Below, one piece after another: positions 10,380-22,329 of a DNA stretch of 64,000 nucleotides (its first letter is position 1; each line of letters begins with the position of its first letter). The stretch is from positions 3,846,001-3,910,000 of the forward strand of contig NC_088320.1 in NCBI RefSeq assembly GCF_910592395.1. The letters are read 5' to 3'. The position numbers and the translations under genes are program-made. The notes beneath the pieces were generated by a model. The model was not told the origin of the DNA. It made no database searches and saw only the letters and a program-made list of their open reading frames with translations. This stretch comes from Lineus longissimus (Eukaryota; Nemertea; Pilidiophora; Heteronemertea; Lineidae).

Positions 10380-13300
10380 AATGTGACAGTGGTTTAAAAA
10401 TCGAAGCCAACGAAATTAGTTTGTGCTGCCACCTAGTAACTGAGAGCGAAACCTTCTTATGGCTAATAAAGCAAGGCAAGTCAATTATAATACCATCAGC
10501 TTGCTGCACTCATTGACCCGTGTTCAATAGCCATGGTTTATTGGTTTATTAGCTTTGTGATTCACCAGTTGCATCGCAATTCAAATGAAGAAAAGCCATA
10601 TATTCCCGCTTGATATAACACTGCTCTTTGATCTACATGAGATAAGCGAGCATACCTTTATTTTTGCCACCGATGTGGCCACGAACCTTTCGGGATACAT
10701 CAAACGATGAAGTGTCTTCATTTCGTCGGCCACCTTAAATTTAGCAAGCATGACGACATATCCTATTTACCCCTTGGAACGAAGAGTAAGGTACCTGATG
10801 GTCTATGAGGGCTTTGCTGGAAAACCTCTAGCTATGGTAGGTCTATAGTATAGCGTTGCTAGCGTCGGCTAGGAATTTGCTACAACATCAGAGATAATTT
10901 TGCTCGGCACACTGTCTTTTGCCGGTGAAGGGTATTGGAATTTTTGAGTGCTACAGATTAAACCACATTCTTTCACTCACGGCATTTCATCGCTGCTGCT
11001 GCAGAAAAACTACGCTTGCCGTCAGCGGTATTTTGCATTTCATATTACCCGCTGGCGCGAAAGCCATAGAATAAGCACGCAGTTGAACTTGTTATAAAAT
11101 CTTTTATTAGAGCAAAACCATCATTAGCAGAACATAGCACTGTATGACGAACAGAGGTATGCATTAAGTGTGCTGAGGTAAACCATGGTCACCCCGAGTA
11201 TTGAAAAGAGGGAATACCCTATTAAAAATAGAGGTTTTGAGAATTGAAGTTCTTTCTAACTTATAACTTAACGTCGCTCATTTGTCAGTGGTCAACGGCG
11301 AGGTGCTGCAAGCTCAACCCCCTTCTAAATGAGGAACCTGATGTCAGGCATCAACCCTTTATTTGGGAACTAAAAAATTATGAATTATGGCAGAACGACA
11401 GACCCCGCGTCCCCAGATGAAAAAATCAACTGTCACGGCATCATAAGCAATTTTCAGACGATCTTTTAATACGAAATACCCTAAATCATGATGCACAAAA
11501 AACCATCCCACAAAATTGTTCAGAATTCTCTCCAAAATGCAATAAAACAATGTGTTGGTTGACAGAAATTTCTATATCGTTGAGCAGACAACACTCGGGA
11601 CCAGAACCGACAACGCTTCCTGTCCGAGCCATTTCCTAATATCATCATGCCTCCTTATCCAATCGCTGGAATCATTTAGCAATATATGATCCCCAGAACA
11701 TCTCGTGCTATCTCGTCCAAGGATGGCGCCTGTTTAAAATCCCAAATCAGGTCAACATCCGCCTCCTTCATTGGCTTATATCATCACGTGACCTCAAAAT
11801 TTATGTTGGCCATGAAGCAATAAAGTTTTATGTCTTAGTAAGTGTACAAATATGTAATTGCTTTTTGGACTGGTAGTTCGAGTTTTCGTTAGACCATGGT
11901 TACACACGTACTTGAGTCACACTGCTGGACTATTTTGGTGGGACTTTCATTGGAATACGCGAGAATACTTCGGACTGGTTTCTGACAAGATTCGAATGGG
12001 AGGGGACAGCACTTTGTGACAGTGACTGATCGCAGCTAGTGTCCCGTTGGGGATGTTTTACCCGCGATAATGATTCCACTCGCAGTTCACATCGATGCAA
12101 TCGGGAAACCGTATTCTTGAGTAAGTTTTTACTTCTTGTCGTCACAACGGAGTCCGTCAAAAAACGTCAGACAGAGAAATAAACTGAATTTGAAGGAAGA
12201 ATAACAGAAAACTGAAGATTTATACACTAGGATACTGTAAGTAGTTCCCTCGCGGATGACTACATCAGCAAATTTACATATTCCTGCATAATCAGGCCCA
12301 GAGTTGACATCTGACTCTTTTAGAGAAATTTACGAGAAACTGCGCGATTTTTTTGCCGATGTATTGCACACACTATACATGCATTGGAGTGCTTTTTTGA
12401 TAAAGTACATGGTGTCCTCCATTTGAGGCCATATAAGATGACCTTGTGACATCGTTGGCAATCACGGGCGTTGCAATAGGTGTAGGACATCTCCGAATAG
12501 CGAGATTGGGGTAATAAATAGTCTGCTTTATGATATGGTCTCCCCCGTTTGTAAAAAGTTATTTACGAGTCTGGTGAAAAAGGCTTCTTTACGATAACGC
12601 GCGGTCGCAATAGTTGATGCGTCATTTACTATCCCCCATTCACTTCCTCGTCTCTGTGACGGTCAACTCGGCCGCATCTACATTCTTATTTCTTGCTGTG
12701 GATATTATTTTGTTGCAGTCGCCAGGATTTTACTATTATAAGGTAGGACTCATTGTTTACTGTCGCCAAACACCGCGAAAACCACTGTGAATCGTTTGAT
12801 AAAAGTGCACTCGTAATGTTTAGGCTACTAAATCCGGTGAAAGTCTGCAGCCAGCAATCTGTAACTTTCTTAAAATGCTACTTAAAGATGCTTGGCTATC
12901 TGTCTCCATAGTAGTTCAATTTCCAGCAAGGATTAGGTAGTAGACAAACACCAATGTAAAGATTCAGTGTTCCAAGTTAGTCAGCGCGCAAAATACTGTA
13001 GAACTTAAAGTACATCCCGGCCCGTCTGCATGTCGGATGACCCTGGTCAACTAAATCGCCTTTTCGTTTCATCTCAAACATTAACGAACCAATTCTGACT
13101 GATCTGCAACTTTTATTGCATTTGTTGACAAAGGCACTCTTTCCAGATCGGAGGCAACTGTCTGTAATTGCTTTAGGTGTGCGTGCTGAATTGCTTTACT
13201 GCCCCTCCTGATCAGATCATGGGCGGCCATTGTAATCTTTCTCATCTAAACGGCGAAAAGGCAATGACATGACTGGTTGATAAAGATACGTAGTCGTCCA

Positions 13301-14973
13301 GATATTGCCACTGAGGCAGTGACCTAAGACCCTGAAGGGCGTATAGTACACCCTTGATGGCGCAATCTACTTTGCGACACTGTTTTACTGCTTGGTGCAT
13401 CCTTGTTAGGTGTGTTTGGCCCACTGTTTTTCGTCTATGTGTCCATGGCATTTTGAAAAATGCAAAAGATATCAAATCCATAGGGGCATGAATGATTGGA
13501 CATATAGACGTCGACATTAGAAACAGAAAGATATCATCATTCTGGTAAAGTTCATACGTACATGCCAGTGCATGTGAAATGGAGTATTTTCCGATTTAGC
13601 TCATGTCGGCCAAATGTTAGCCCTGGCCCTTCTCAACTCAATAACCACCTCCCTGTTGCCAAAATAACAATTTACTTCCCCTGTTGGACTGTAAACAGAA
13701 TCTCAGGCATCAGATGAAAGAATAGAATACAATCAGTCATTCACCTCAGTATTAGTATTTATGCGTAGTTGCATGACATATTTCTCGAAAAGCCGGTTCG
13801 CTGCGTGCTCTTTCTGGGAATCAACATGTTTACAATATCGATCTGAAGTCAACACTTGGTGTATTTCTCACATGCGCAGGAAAACGCATCTGAGAGACTA
13901 CATAATAAGCCACAGAATTCCGTGAAATCGTCGGAATATTAAATTTGTTTGTCGCTTGCAGGAGTCGTTCGGTTCGTTCGCGAACGAACACATGATGACG
14001 TCAGGGCGTAAGGCGGTTCATCAAAAGATCAAAGAAACCGCGATCGTGCCGACCGCAATTACTGGCAACATCAAAGGGAACTTGTCTGGAAAAGTAATCA
14101 TTCGCCGCGGTAGTCAAATCAATTATTAAGAAATATCACCATGACCTGTTTGACTCGGGACTACTTTTCGGAAGCAATTCACCAATGGGCGTGTCCACTT
14201 CAATAAATTGACACTATTATTAACGCGCATGCGTAATGCCCTGAGGCAATATTAATGTATTTTGGGTTACATAGTACTTTGTAATGATTACGTCTCATTA
14301 TCATAACCTGACCTCATTTGTATTCAAAATGGCCTCGCAATGTCAAGGTTATTGTTGAGTCAGGCGGGAAATCTGAAACCACGTGGCGGAGACGAATGTG
14401 GTCGGCGCACTTTCTTTCTAACAGTTTTTCAATAAGGTAAGAGTTCTCAAATATGTTGACTTGTTTTAGTTCAATGCTTTTGTATGGTTCATACTGCCGC
14501 CATTGTTATAGACCGATACACTATAGGCCAATCTGAGGTTATGTTAGTTAGGCCTAATCTTCTCCTCACATTAAACATACACCACATTACTGATCGCATT
14601 ATCTGATAGAGGCATGCACCTAGGCTTATCATGTTATGCAGAAAGGCACATAGGAAGTCAGAAGTATCTAAAGTGACTGAACAAACCTTTTGGCAAAGTC
14701 CTTTCTATCTAGAAGTTTTTTTCTTGGCAGTGTTACTCGGATGCAGGATCAGGTATATTAGAATCTATGTAATCAGCAAGTTCAGTCCCAACATCATTTT
14801 AAGTTTTAGAAAACCTATGATAAATAACTTTCCTTGTCTCTGCATAAAAAGAGGGTCCTCCAATGCGTTGTATTATTTTCATTCAGTGTATAAGATTAAA
14901 AGTAATGCCGATTGAAGTCACCTGGTGTCGGGAGTTAAGTTCCTTGTCCAAGGCCGCATTCCAGTTTAGATCG
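10380..14973. other. Intergenic DNA between piggyBac element and mir-10-like hairpin
   Basis: No protein-coding gene is recognised. ORFs such as 13242-13517 (-) and 14631-14915 (+) show no known motif. Sequence from about 13.96 to 14.45 kb is richer in CpG than its surroundings. It holds an 18-bp palindrome, a full CRE (TGACGTCA) and, at 14433, an AAG/GTAAGAG splice-donor match, so it could be the promoter and first exon of the miRNA primary transcript. That reading is speculative. Confidence 0.4.
13972..14003. promoter_or_regulatory. Perfect 18-bp palindrome next to a consensus CRE
   Basis: GTTCGTTCGCGAACGAAC (13972-13989) reads the same on both strands. TGACGTCA, the full CREB/ATF consensus, follows at 13996-14003. 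The cluster is about 1 kb upstream of the mir-10-like hairpin in a locally CpG-rich stretch. Regulatory function is inferred from motif form only. Confidence 0.35.
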
Positions 14974-15051
14974 ATAGACTGCCTATACCCTGTAGAACCG
15001 AGCGAGTGATAAACTGACCACCACTCGTTTCTCAGGGTACATGTAAGCTGT
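14974..15051 (+). ncRNA. mir-10: mir-10 family microRNA precursor
   Basis: The 5' arm starts TACCCTGTAGAACCGAG at 14986. Its first 16 bases equal the miR-10b mature sequence, including the ACCCUGU seed. It folds with the 3' arm: UACCCUG (14986-14992) pairs with CAGGGUA (15033-15039), AGAA pairs with UUCU, and CGAG (14999-15002) pairs with CUCG (15024-15027). One bulged U and one C/U mismatch interrupt the stem, leaving a loop of about 21 nt. The lower stem is only partly paired. The 3' end of the mature RNA (GCGAGUG...) differs from canonical miR-10, so this is a divergent paralogue. miR-10 genes classically lie in Hox clusters, near Hox4/Hox5; here the hairpin is between Lox2 and Lox4 on the same strand. 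It would act as a post-transcriptional repressor after Dicer processing. Expression is not shown by sequence. Confidence 0.85.
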
Positions 15052-18000
15052 TGAACACATCATTACCACAGAGGAGAGTAGGAAATCATTACTTCACAGA
15101 GGAGAATTTATTCTACATGCATCACAGAGGAGAGGGTTGTATGTTCGAGTAAATATTTTAGCATCAGGATCTTTTTTTGTCACATCAGCACGATTTCGAT
15201 GACTTGTGATGAAATCATCAGACATAAATTTGTTGAAACATCGTTGAATCACATCATAGTGGAAAGGACACCAAAAGACATCATGAGTCCGTCCGTTCCG
15301 TACGTCCAAGGCGATAATTTTCGGATGGATTTTAAGCATAACTGGCTCAGAGCACACGTATAGCAAGGCGACGACGAATACTACATACAGTTCAAGTCAT
15401 TTGTGTGGACTTCAAAACCCCTACATTTCACTTCGAAAATATAAGTGAGAAATTTTGAATTCATGGACATGACGAAATAGCCCTAAATGTAGAAAAGGTG
15501 AGCAGTAGTTTAAAGGTTTTGACCATCAGTAGGTCAACACCTATCTTATTCATGAAAAGATAAAACAAGTGGTCGGTTAATACGGCAACATATATATATC
15601 AGAAATCGCCATTTTGGAACTGCGACGTCGTAATGCGCAGCGAACGAATTCTTAAAACGGCTTCAAGTTATCATCAGAAAGTTTTTACGAGACTTTAGGT
15701 GACAGTGACTGCAAACTTAGGAATTGATTCTGCTAAACGAATCTTGATCAGTTTAGGATTTTGAGCAATTCGAGCAAGGAGTTTTTCCGTCGGAGGCAAT
15801 AGCTTTACCATCGTCAGGTAAAATTCCATTTCCCGCCAAATTCTTCGAATTTCGCTTTGCGTGAACAAGAGATATAAGCGTTCTTATCATTTTCTTGCCT
15901 GCATTCTGAAACAAAGTGTCAAGTGCTGAAGAATTTGTCAACGGTGGTATTCACAATGCAGCATAATAATTGCAAACCACCAGATATTACTGTCTGCGCA
16001 AAACCTAGATGAAGTATACCGGTGCAAACAACATGATTTTGCCGTGAGCAAGAAATTTTGTGAGGCAAAAATTAAGCAATCGGTGCAAAGAACATACCTT
16101 TAAACCAAATTATTGGCAAACATCAAATTACCAGCACCGATAACTGAATTTTGCAACCAGTCCAAAAAGACATAATTATTTACGCAATATTTCATAGGAT
16201 GGAATGAAATGACAGATACAGAGATCATTTTCAACAAGGGCTATAATCATGTTCCTCTCTCTGTTGATAAAAATGATGTCAATCTTATGTTCTTGACTCA
16301 CAAATCACAAAATTCACGAAAGAGACAAAACTCCAGCCGGCAAATTGAGCCGTTTTGTAGGTTATTCACCGTGCGTTATTTCGTCCTGATTGCAGTCAAT
16401 TACAAGTTAATAGCAGAGTGAAATAAATAAAAACCTAATAATCATTTCTCAATATTAAGCCTAAATTACAAGCCGGTGCAGCTGACACTCGATTAAATTT
16501 TATTTTTTATTTAAGTCGTAATGTTCTATAAAATAGTTTTTAATTGCTTTTTTGACACCTGCAACGACCTTTGCTAAATGTCAGTTATGCGGGGAGTTGC
16601 TAAAAATAGTGAATTACAGACTTGAGTTGATTTTAAAGATTTGTTTGAACATGTTCCGATGGCTCTGTGCTTCAAAACAATTTACCCGAAAATATGTTTT
16701 TTAAGAACAACCTAAGACATGATCATACATGTATGGTTTCTATCATAATGCCGAGTTGAATATTGTATACATGTAAAACTAAATCATATTCCAAATATGT
16801 CTCCCGTGTCCTTGTGAAATTGCGAGCACCAGAGCTGAAGCGAGCCCTTAAGTCATGAAGTAGAGGCCCTAAAAACACAATCTGTTTCTTTGGACGCGGT
16901 GTTTAGTAGAGAGTATGGAGGACTATTAGTTGTTCAATGGTAGTCGTGTCCGACAGATACATACCAAAAATGACATGATAAAAATTCACTATCAGTCTAG
17001 CATACTGGGCTCTGTTTTTTCTAACTTTGAAAATAAAACAATAATGTTGAATCTAGAAGATATAAATTGTTCATTATTAGCAGCAGCAACGTCTCTACCT
17101 AACTTTGCAACAGTTTGGAAAATATATCTCTTTTTATGCTGGGGATATTTTCAGTTGGATTGGTATGTCCTTGAGAAAAGCAATATTTGTAAGTCGCATC
17201 ATCTTCATGTCGGAGACATTCCGCGCTTTACGAAGATTGCCGCCTTGCTGTGAACGTTTCATAAAAACATAAAGTTCTGAAAAAATTATAAAAATAAGCG
17301 AACATGAATCTGTAGTCCTCTCAAGTGAATGATTTTGTAGTATTTTATACTGATTTTCGTTATAAAACAATGTGGATTCTTTAAACCTCAGTGAGAGACA
17401 AGAAGGGAAATGATGACAGAATTGTACGTCAGTTATGCAAAATAAAGTTCTAAGATCTTGTAATATATTTTGCAGAGTGGCGCAAGTGAGGTTGGCTGAG
17501 CCTGGGAAGACTTGATTATTACGCTACAATATTGCGTATCTTATGATAACATACACAAATTACTATTAAGGTCCCCAGGGAAAATGAAGAGAAACAGGAA
17601 TCAGCCTCCAATTGTTCAATATAGCTGAAACTAGAAAATAATGCAGCATGATCGTAAACATAAGTTCAGGACAAAAATAGCATCATATATATTTCACATG
17701 TACTTTAGATTGGCGCAGTTCGACAGAACTGGGGCAAAATATATATTAAGAAGTCGTAAAACATTATATCCCAGACCATGATACCCAATTCTGATTTGTT
17801 GGGCGCTCTATAAAACACAACTGACCGCATTTTGTGTTTTTTCCAACATCATGTGATAAATTTGCATCCGGGCTATGCAAATGTGGTCTAGTCTCACAGG
17901 GCACCTTTGACAAGAGCCAAGATAAATCTTTTCCTATTTCTGGCTAATTAATTTGATGGGAAGTTAATGAGAAGGTGATGTCTAACAAGGCAACAAATTG

Positions 18001-18500
18001 AAGTATGATTTAACGGCCTGAGATGTCGTATTTAGCACTGACCCAAAGGTGTAGCTTTTATGGGGTACCAATCATTAGCCCGGGCATGTTATTTTTAATG
18101 CTTTTTTCTTCAGTGAGAAGTCCCATTGGTATTCGACAATGATAAACATGGAAATAAAACAGAAAATATCTCAAATTAATAGAGTTCGTGCCGAATGCAA
18201 TAAATGTCAGAGAAGCCAATAGTCCTCGCAATTATGAAATAATATTTCACGCCTTATTAACTAACTCGTTTCTTTTTCAATGCGCCCATAAAGCACCCTT
18301 ATATTCGACTTGGTATCTTGATATACAAATGCAAATACCGTTGTTGAGGGCAGGTGTTTTAAAGTACATCCGCGGTGATAAATATCCGCGAGATTGGCTT
18401 GTTACTCAAACCTATTGGGAACAACTCTTGGTGAACATTCCCGTAATAATAGTGAGCCAAACGGGAGATAACAATGGAAATCACCTCCTAATTACATTCC
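15052..18500. other. Intergenic DNA upstream of Lox4
   Basis: No gene is recognised. The ORFs at 16930-17253 (+) and 18188-18541 (+) are AT-rich with no domain and are taken as chance. An inverted pair of octamer (POU) motifs lies at 17860-17882. Upstream Lox4 regulatory elements are expected here but cannot be delimited from a single sequence. Confidence 0.4.
17860..17882. promoter_or_regulatory. Inverted pair of octamer (POU-factor) motifs upstream of Lox4
   Basis: ATTTGCAT (17860-17867) and ATGCAAAT (17875-17882) are exact reverse complements and exact octamer consensus sequences, 7 bp apart. They lie about 930 bp upstream of the Lox4 start codon. A paired arrangement could bind a POU dimer. 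Function is inferred. Confidence 0.35.
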
Positions 18501-18664
18501 CGAAAGATCGACAAATTGTTTTTCATTTTCTCTCCTCATAGCTCAACCTTGAGGAAATTCCTGGAGCGCCTCGAATTCTCCCGAAAACGCGGATGCACAC
18601 AGCGCAAGACTCAGCAAGCGGTGCTTTGGTTCCACAACAAGACAAATGGATTCGGTTGTAACGT

Positions 18665-18677
18665 GCGCTCTGATTGG
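18665..18677 (+). promoter_or_regulatory. Inverted CCAAT (NF-Y-type) box in the Lox4 proximal region
   Basis: GCGCTCTGATTGG ends in an inverted CCAAT box and lies 133-145 bp upstream of the Lox4 ATG. It is probably part of the core promoter or the 5' UTR. The same 13 bases recur at 54928-54940. Confidence 0.35.
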
Positions 18678-18809
18678 TTGAAGTCTCCAGATCAGTTCCT
18701 GTATACGTTTACGCATAGTTTGATCGTTCGCGAAAGACAGAGCCACAAATCATTATTACTTGCTAGTTATTGCAACAGATCTGAACGTGATGGTTCCAAA
18801 CACAACACG

Positions 18810-19239
18810 ATGAGTTACTTTGCAAGTCACTTTTTGCCTCCCTCGACGGATAACCAAAATTTTCAAAACAACTTTCTTACACATCCCCATCTTGATGGCG
18901 TCGGTGTTAGCCAACCCGTAAATCACGAGGGTGGCTCTGTTGGACATTTTGCCACAAGTGTTTCCCCGACCTGTGGGGGTCAAAATGAACCCTGCATCAC
19001 AAGATACGCGGACTTGGGGACAACAGATGCGCAAAGATACCCCCAGACCAAACTGGAGGTTGGCTGGAATGGCTACACCAATGGAACTATGACCGACGCT
19101 GTGAATACTCATGGAGGGTTTCAAGCAATTCCGACGTGTGGCCCTCCTGGCTACAACACTGTTGGATCAACGGCACAGACTACCGCAAGATGCAATACTT
19201 CCCAGTCATCGACCTTCTATCCTTGGATGGGTATAGTAG
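18810..19239 (+). CDS. Lox4: Lox4 Hox protein, first coding exon (N-terminus to YPWM hexapeptide)
   Basis: The start ATG at 18810 gives MSYFASHF, matching the MSSYF-type N-terminus of Antp/Ubx-class Hox proteins. The frame stays open upstream to 18516, but that part shows no Hox-like sequence and is treated as 5' UTR. The exon encodes 143 residues of mostly disordered, Gly/Thr/Asn-rich sequence and ends with FYPWMGIV (from 19215), the hexapeptide that contacts the PBC cofactor Extradenticle. It splices at G/GTGAGT (exon end 19239) in phase 1, compatible with the exon at 25286. Together the exons give a 237-aa protein, a normal size for spiralian Lox4. The Hox call is secure; the Lox4 name is fixed by exon 2. 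Confidence 0.93.
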
Positions 19240-20258
19240 GTGAGTAACATTCCTTTACTTCCCTTGTTGACATTCTGCAGCACACTACTCCTATTTTCCA
19301 ACTGTCTGTATTTCAGCTTGGTGCGGCTAGTTATAGATTCCAAAGCGTCATAAACCTACTTTTCTATTATATGAGCATCATAACAAATAATGGATAGACA
19401 CAGTAATTGGGCTGTAAAACACTTGCAGAGAATCAGAAAACATGTGTGAAATATACTGCGCCATAACACGGACACGACTCTCACCTGCGAAAATGAGCTT
19501 GCTACTGGGCCCTCACGACGTCTAAAGCCGTTATTTAAATCGATGAAACGAGTTGCTACGAGCTTAAACCAATACTCGACTACTATGGACAGTTATAATA
19601 CCCTAATAACTCCCGCCATAATTTGTTAATCAATAAACTCATAACATGCCAACGGCCACACTATTATCATGCTTATCATCACTAATAGGCGACGCTACTG
19701 GTTCACAATTGCACCCAATGCTCTCCTGCAAATCATCGATTTTTAAAAAAGTCATTTGTAAAATGTAATCATTTTCTGAATGCATGTAACGTTGACTGAC
19801 TGAAGGCACATTCAACCTGCACAATTTTTCTCACAGACGGCTCTTCTTTGTTCCCAATGAAATATCGTCCCAAGAAAAATAGCACTTTTGTAATTTTTGC
19901 GTGTTTTGCGCTCGTATGCTGTGATAAATGGCGGAAAAGGTTGGTGCAAAACAATAGATCACTGCTTATAGGACAGTCGTACAATGGCTGGTAGAAATGT
20001 ACGTTATGGCCCGAACCTTACCGTTATTGTATCGGGTATTGGTTAAAGATTGCTCGAGAGAAGGGCGCAAGATCTACGGCAGAGGTTGCGACTCCTTACG
20101 ACGATGCTACGGGACGACTAAGGATTAACAAATGGGGTGAGGAAGCTGTCTGCTTTGAGCGTGAAATATTGAAATAGGTGTTTTATGCAGTCCATAACTC
20201 ATCAGATTTGCACACGTTAAGTGTTAAATATGCCATAGAATGAAAACAAGCCATTCGT

Positions 20259-21613
20259 CCTGTCACTTGTTAGCCTAACTTTATCTTCTTAGCTCCAGAT
20301 GTCAATGTCACATTATGGACCTCCTTTCACTAGCTAGCCTAACTTTATCTTCTTAGCTCCAGCTGTCAATGTCACATTATGGACCTCCTGTCACTTGTTA
20401 GCCTAACTTTATCTTCTTAGCTCCAGATGTCAACACCACATACGGACCTCCTATCACTTGTTAGCCTAACTTTGTCTTCTTAGCTTCAGATGTCAACACC
20501 ACATTACGGACCTCCTATCACTTGTTAGCCTAACTTTGTCTTCTTAGCTCCAGATGTCAACACCACATTACGGACCTCCTATCACTTGTTAGCCTAACTT
20601 TGTCTTCTTAGCTCCAGATGTCAACACCACATTACGGACCTCCTATCACTTGTTAGCCTAACTTTGTCTTCTTAGCTCCAGATGTCAATACCACATACGG
20701 ACCTCCTATCACTTGTTAGCCTAACTTTGTCTTCTTAGCTTCAGATGTCAACACCACATTACGGACCTCCTATCACTTGTTAGCCTAACTTTGTCTTCTT
20801 AGCTCCAGATGTCAACACCACATTACGGACCTCCTATCACTTGTTAGCCTAACTTTGTCTTCTTAGCTTCAGATGTCAACACCACATTACGGACCTCCTA
20901 TCACTTGTTAGCCTAACTTTGTCTTCTTAGCTCCAGATGTCAACACCACATTACGGACCTCCTATCACTTGTTAGCCTAACTTTGTCTTCTTAGCTCCAG
21001 ATGTCAACACCACATTACGGACCTCCTATCACTTGTTAGCCTAACTTTGTCTTCTTGGTTCCAGATGTCAATACCACATACGGACCTCGTGTCACTTGCT
21101 AGCATAACTTTGTCTTCTTGGTTCCAGATGTCAATGTCACATACGGACCTCGTGTCACTTGCTAGCCTAACTTTGTCTTCTTTGTTCCAGATGTCAATAC
21201 CACATTACGGACCTCCTATCACTTGTTAGCCTAACTTTGTCTTCTTGGTTCCATATGTCAACACCACATTACGGACCTCCTATCACTTGTTAGCCTAACT
21301 TTGTCTTCTTGGTTCCAGATGTCAACACCACATTACGGACCTCCTATCACTTGTTAGCCTAACTTTGTCTTCTTGGTTCCAGATGTCAATGTCACATTAT
21401 GGGCCTCCTGTCACTTGCTAGCCTAACTTTATCTTCTTAGCTCCAGATGTCAACACCACATTACGGACCTTCTATCACTTGTTAGCTTAACTTTGTCTTC
21501 TTAGCTCCAGATGTCAATACCACATACGGACCTCCTATCACTTGCTAGCCTAACTTTATCTTCTTAGCTCCAAATGTCTACGGACCTCCTGACTTTTTCT
21601 TCTTAGCACCAGA
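20259..21613. repeat. Minisatellite, about 21 copies of a 63-64-bp unit
   Basis: The unit contains TCACTTGTTAGCCTAAC, then TTTGTCTTCTTAGCTCCAG, then ATGTCAACACCACATTACGG. Copies recur every 63-64 bp across about 1.35 kb. The central copies are nearly identical, edge copies diverge (TTATC for TTGTC, GGTTCCAG for GCTCCAG, AATGTCACATTATGG variants), and the last unit is truncated. This core-to-edge gradient is typical of unequal crossing-over. Each unit has a CTAAC branchpoint-like motif followed after about 20 bp by a pyrimidine tract and CAG. The short ORF across the array at 21047-21229 is a repeat artefact. Confidence 0.97.
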
Positions 21614-22253
21614 TCTTATAAGGACTTTCGACCTTGGGATGGTGTTCTGTTTTGTCTCGGTTCCTTTTTTAGGCTATACTTGTTTTGTGATTTTCATTAC
21701 ATTCATTTCTTTAACAGTGGGATAGGCAACATTTGTTGTGTACAGTCAGAATAAACCATGGAACATCGTCATCAAATTAAGGAACAGCTGTCAAGCTTTT
21801 ACTTTATGAATAGCTGGCAGATGATATTAAAACTAAAAGTAATTGAACTATTGCTACGACTATAGCAAGTAGACTGTCATTAGACTAGACTTGAAGGAAA
21901 AAAAATCTATTTCACCTGGATGTGTAGCACCATGTATGCATTATCATGAAAAATAATGAAGCTGATGAAAACCCAGATGAGATATAAAGCTAAGGCCAAT
22001 CAGGTTTAAAGTATTGAGTCTGAACTGTTGTGGGCCAAAATGGATCGAATAAGGTGGAGACATTAGATACGAAGATACAGTCAAGTCAAACTATGGAACA
22101 GATGAGGTGATACCAAGCAGCCTAGTTGGCGAGCAGTTGGCCTATCTGAGCAATATAAATCTTTACTATAAAACAATGAGCCTGCAAGATAATGAATAAT
22201 GACATTGCAAGCACCCCACCCAGTGGATCGGATGGGGCATGGAAAGACTTTTT

Positions 22254-22329
22254 ATGTAATGGTTAAAGCATTTTTCTCTGAAAAGGTCAACTTTCAAACA
22301 AGGTTCACTTTCTGTTCCAACTCTTGCAG
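22254..22329 (+). repeat. Dispersed repeat copy 1, in the Lox4 intron
   Basis: The block from ATGTAATGGTTAAAGCATTT to GTTCCAACTCTTGCAG matches, in reverse complement, 26224-26302 with a few mismatches and a short indel. The two copies flank Lox4 exon 2 in inverted orientation. Confidence 0.8.

Noticed and set aside
16930-17253. 107-codon ORF upstream of Lox4
   Set aside because: No conserved motif and the reading starts without an ATG; likely chance.
18188-18541. 117-codon ORF just upstream of Lox4
   Set aside because: No homology recognised and it overlaps the likely promoter of Lox4.
21047-21229. 60-codon ORF with repeated SSWFQMS blocks
   Set aside because: It is a by-product of the minisatellite period, with no independent coding evidence.
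20259-21613. CRISPR-like direct repeats
   Set aside because: The 64-bp units are contiguous with no unique spacers and lie in a metazoan intron; it is a minisatellite.
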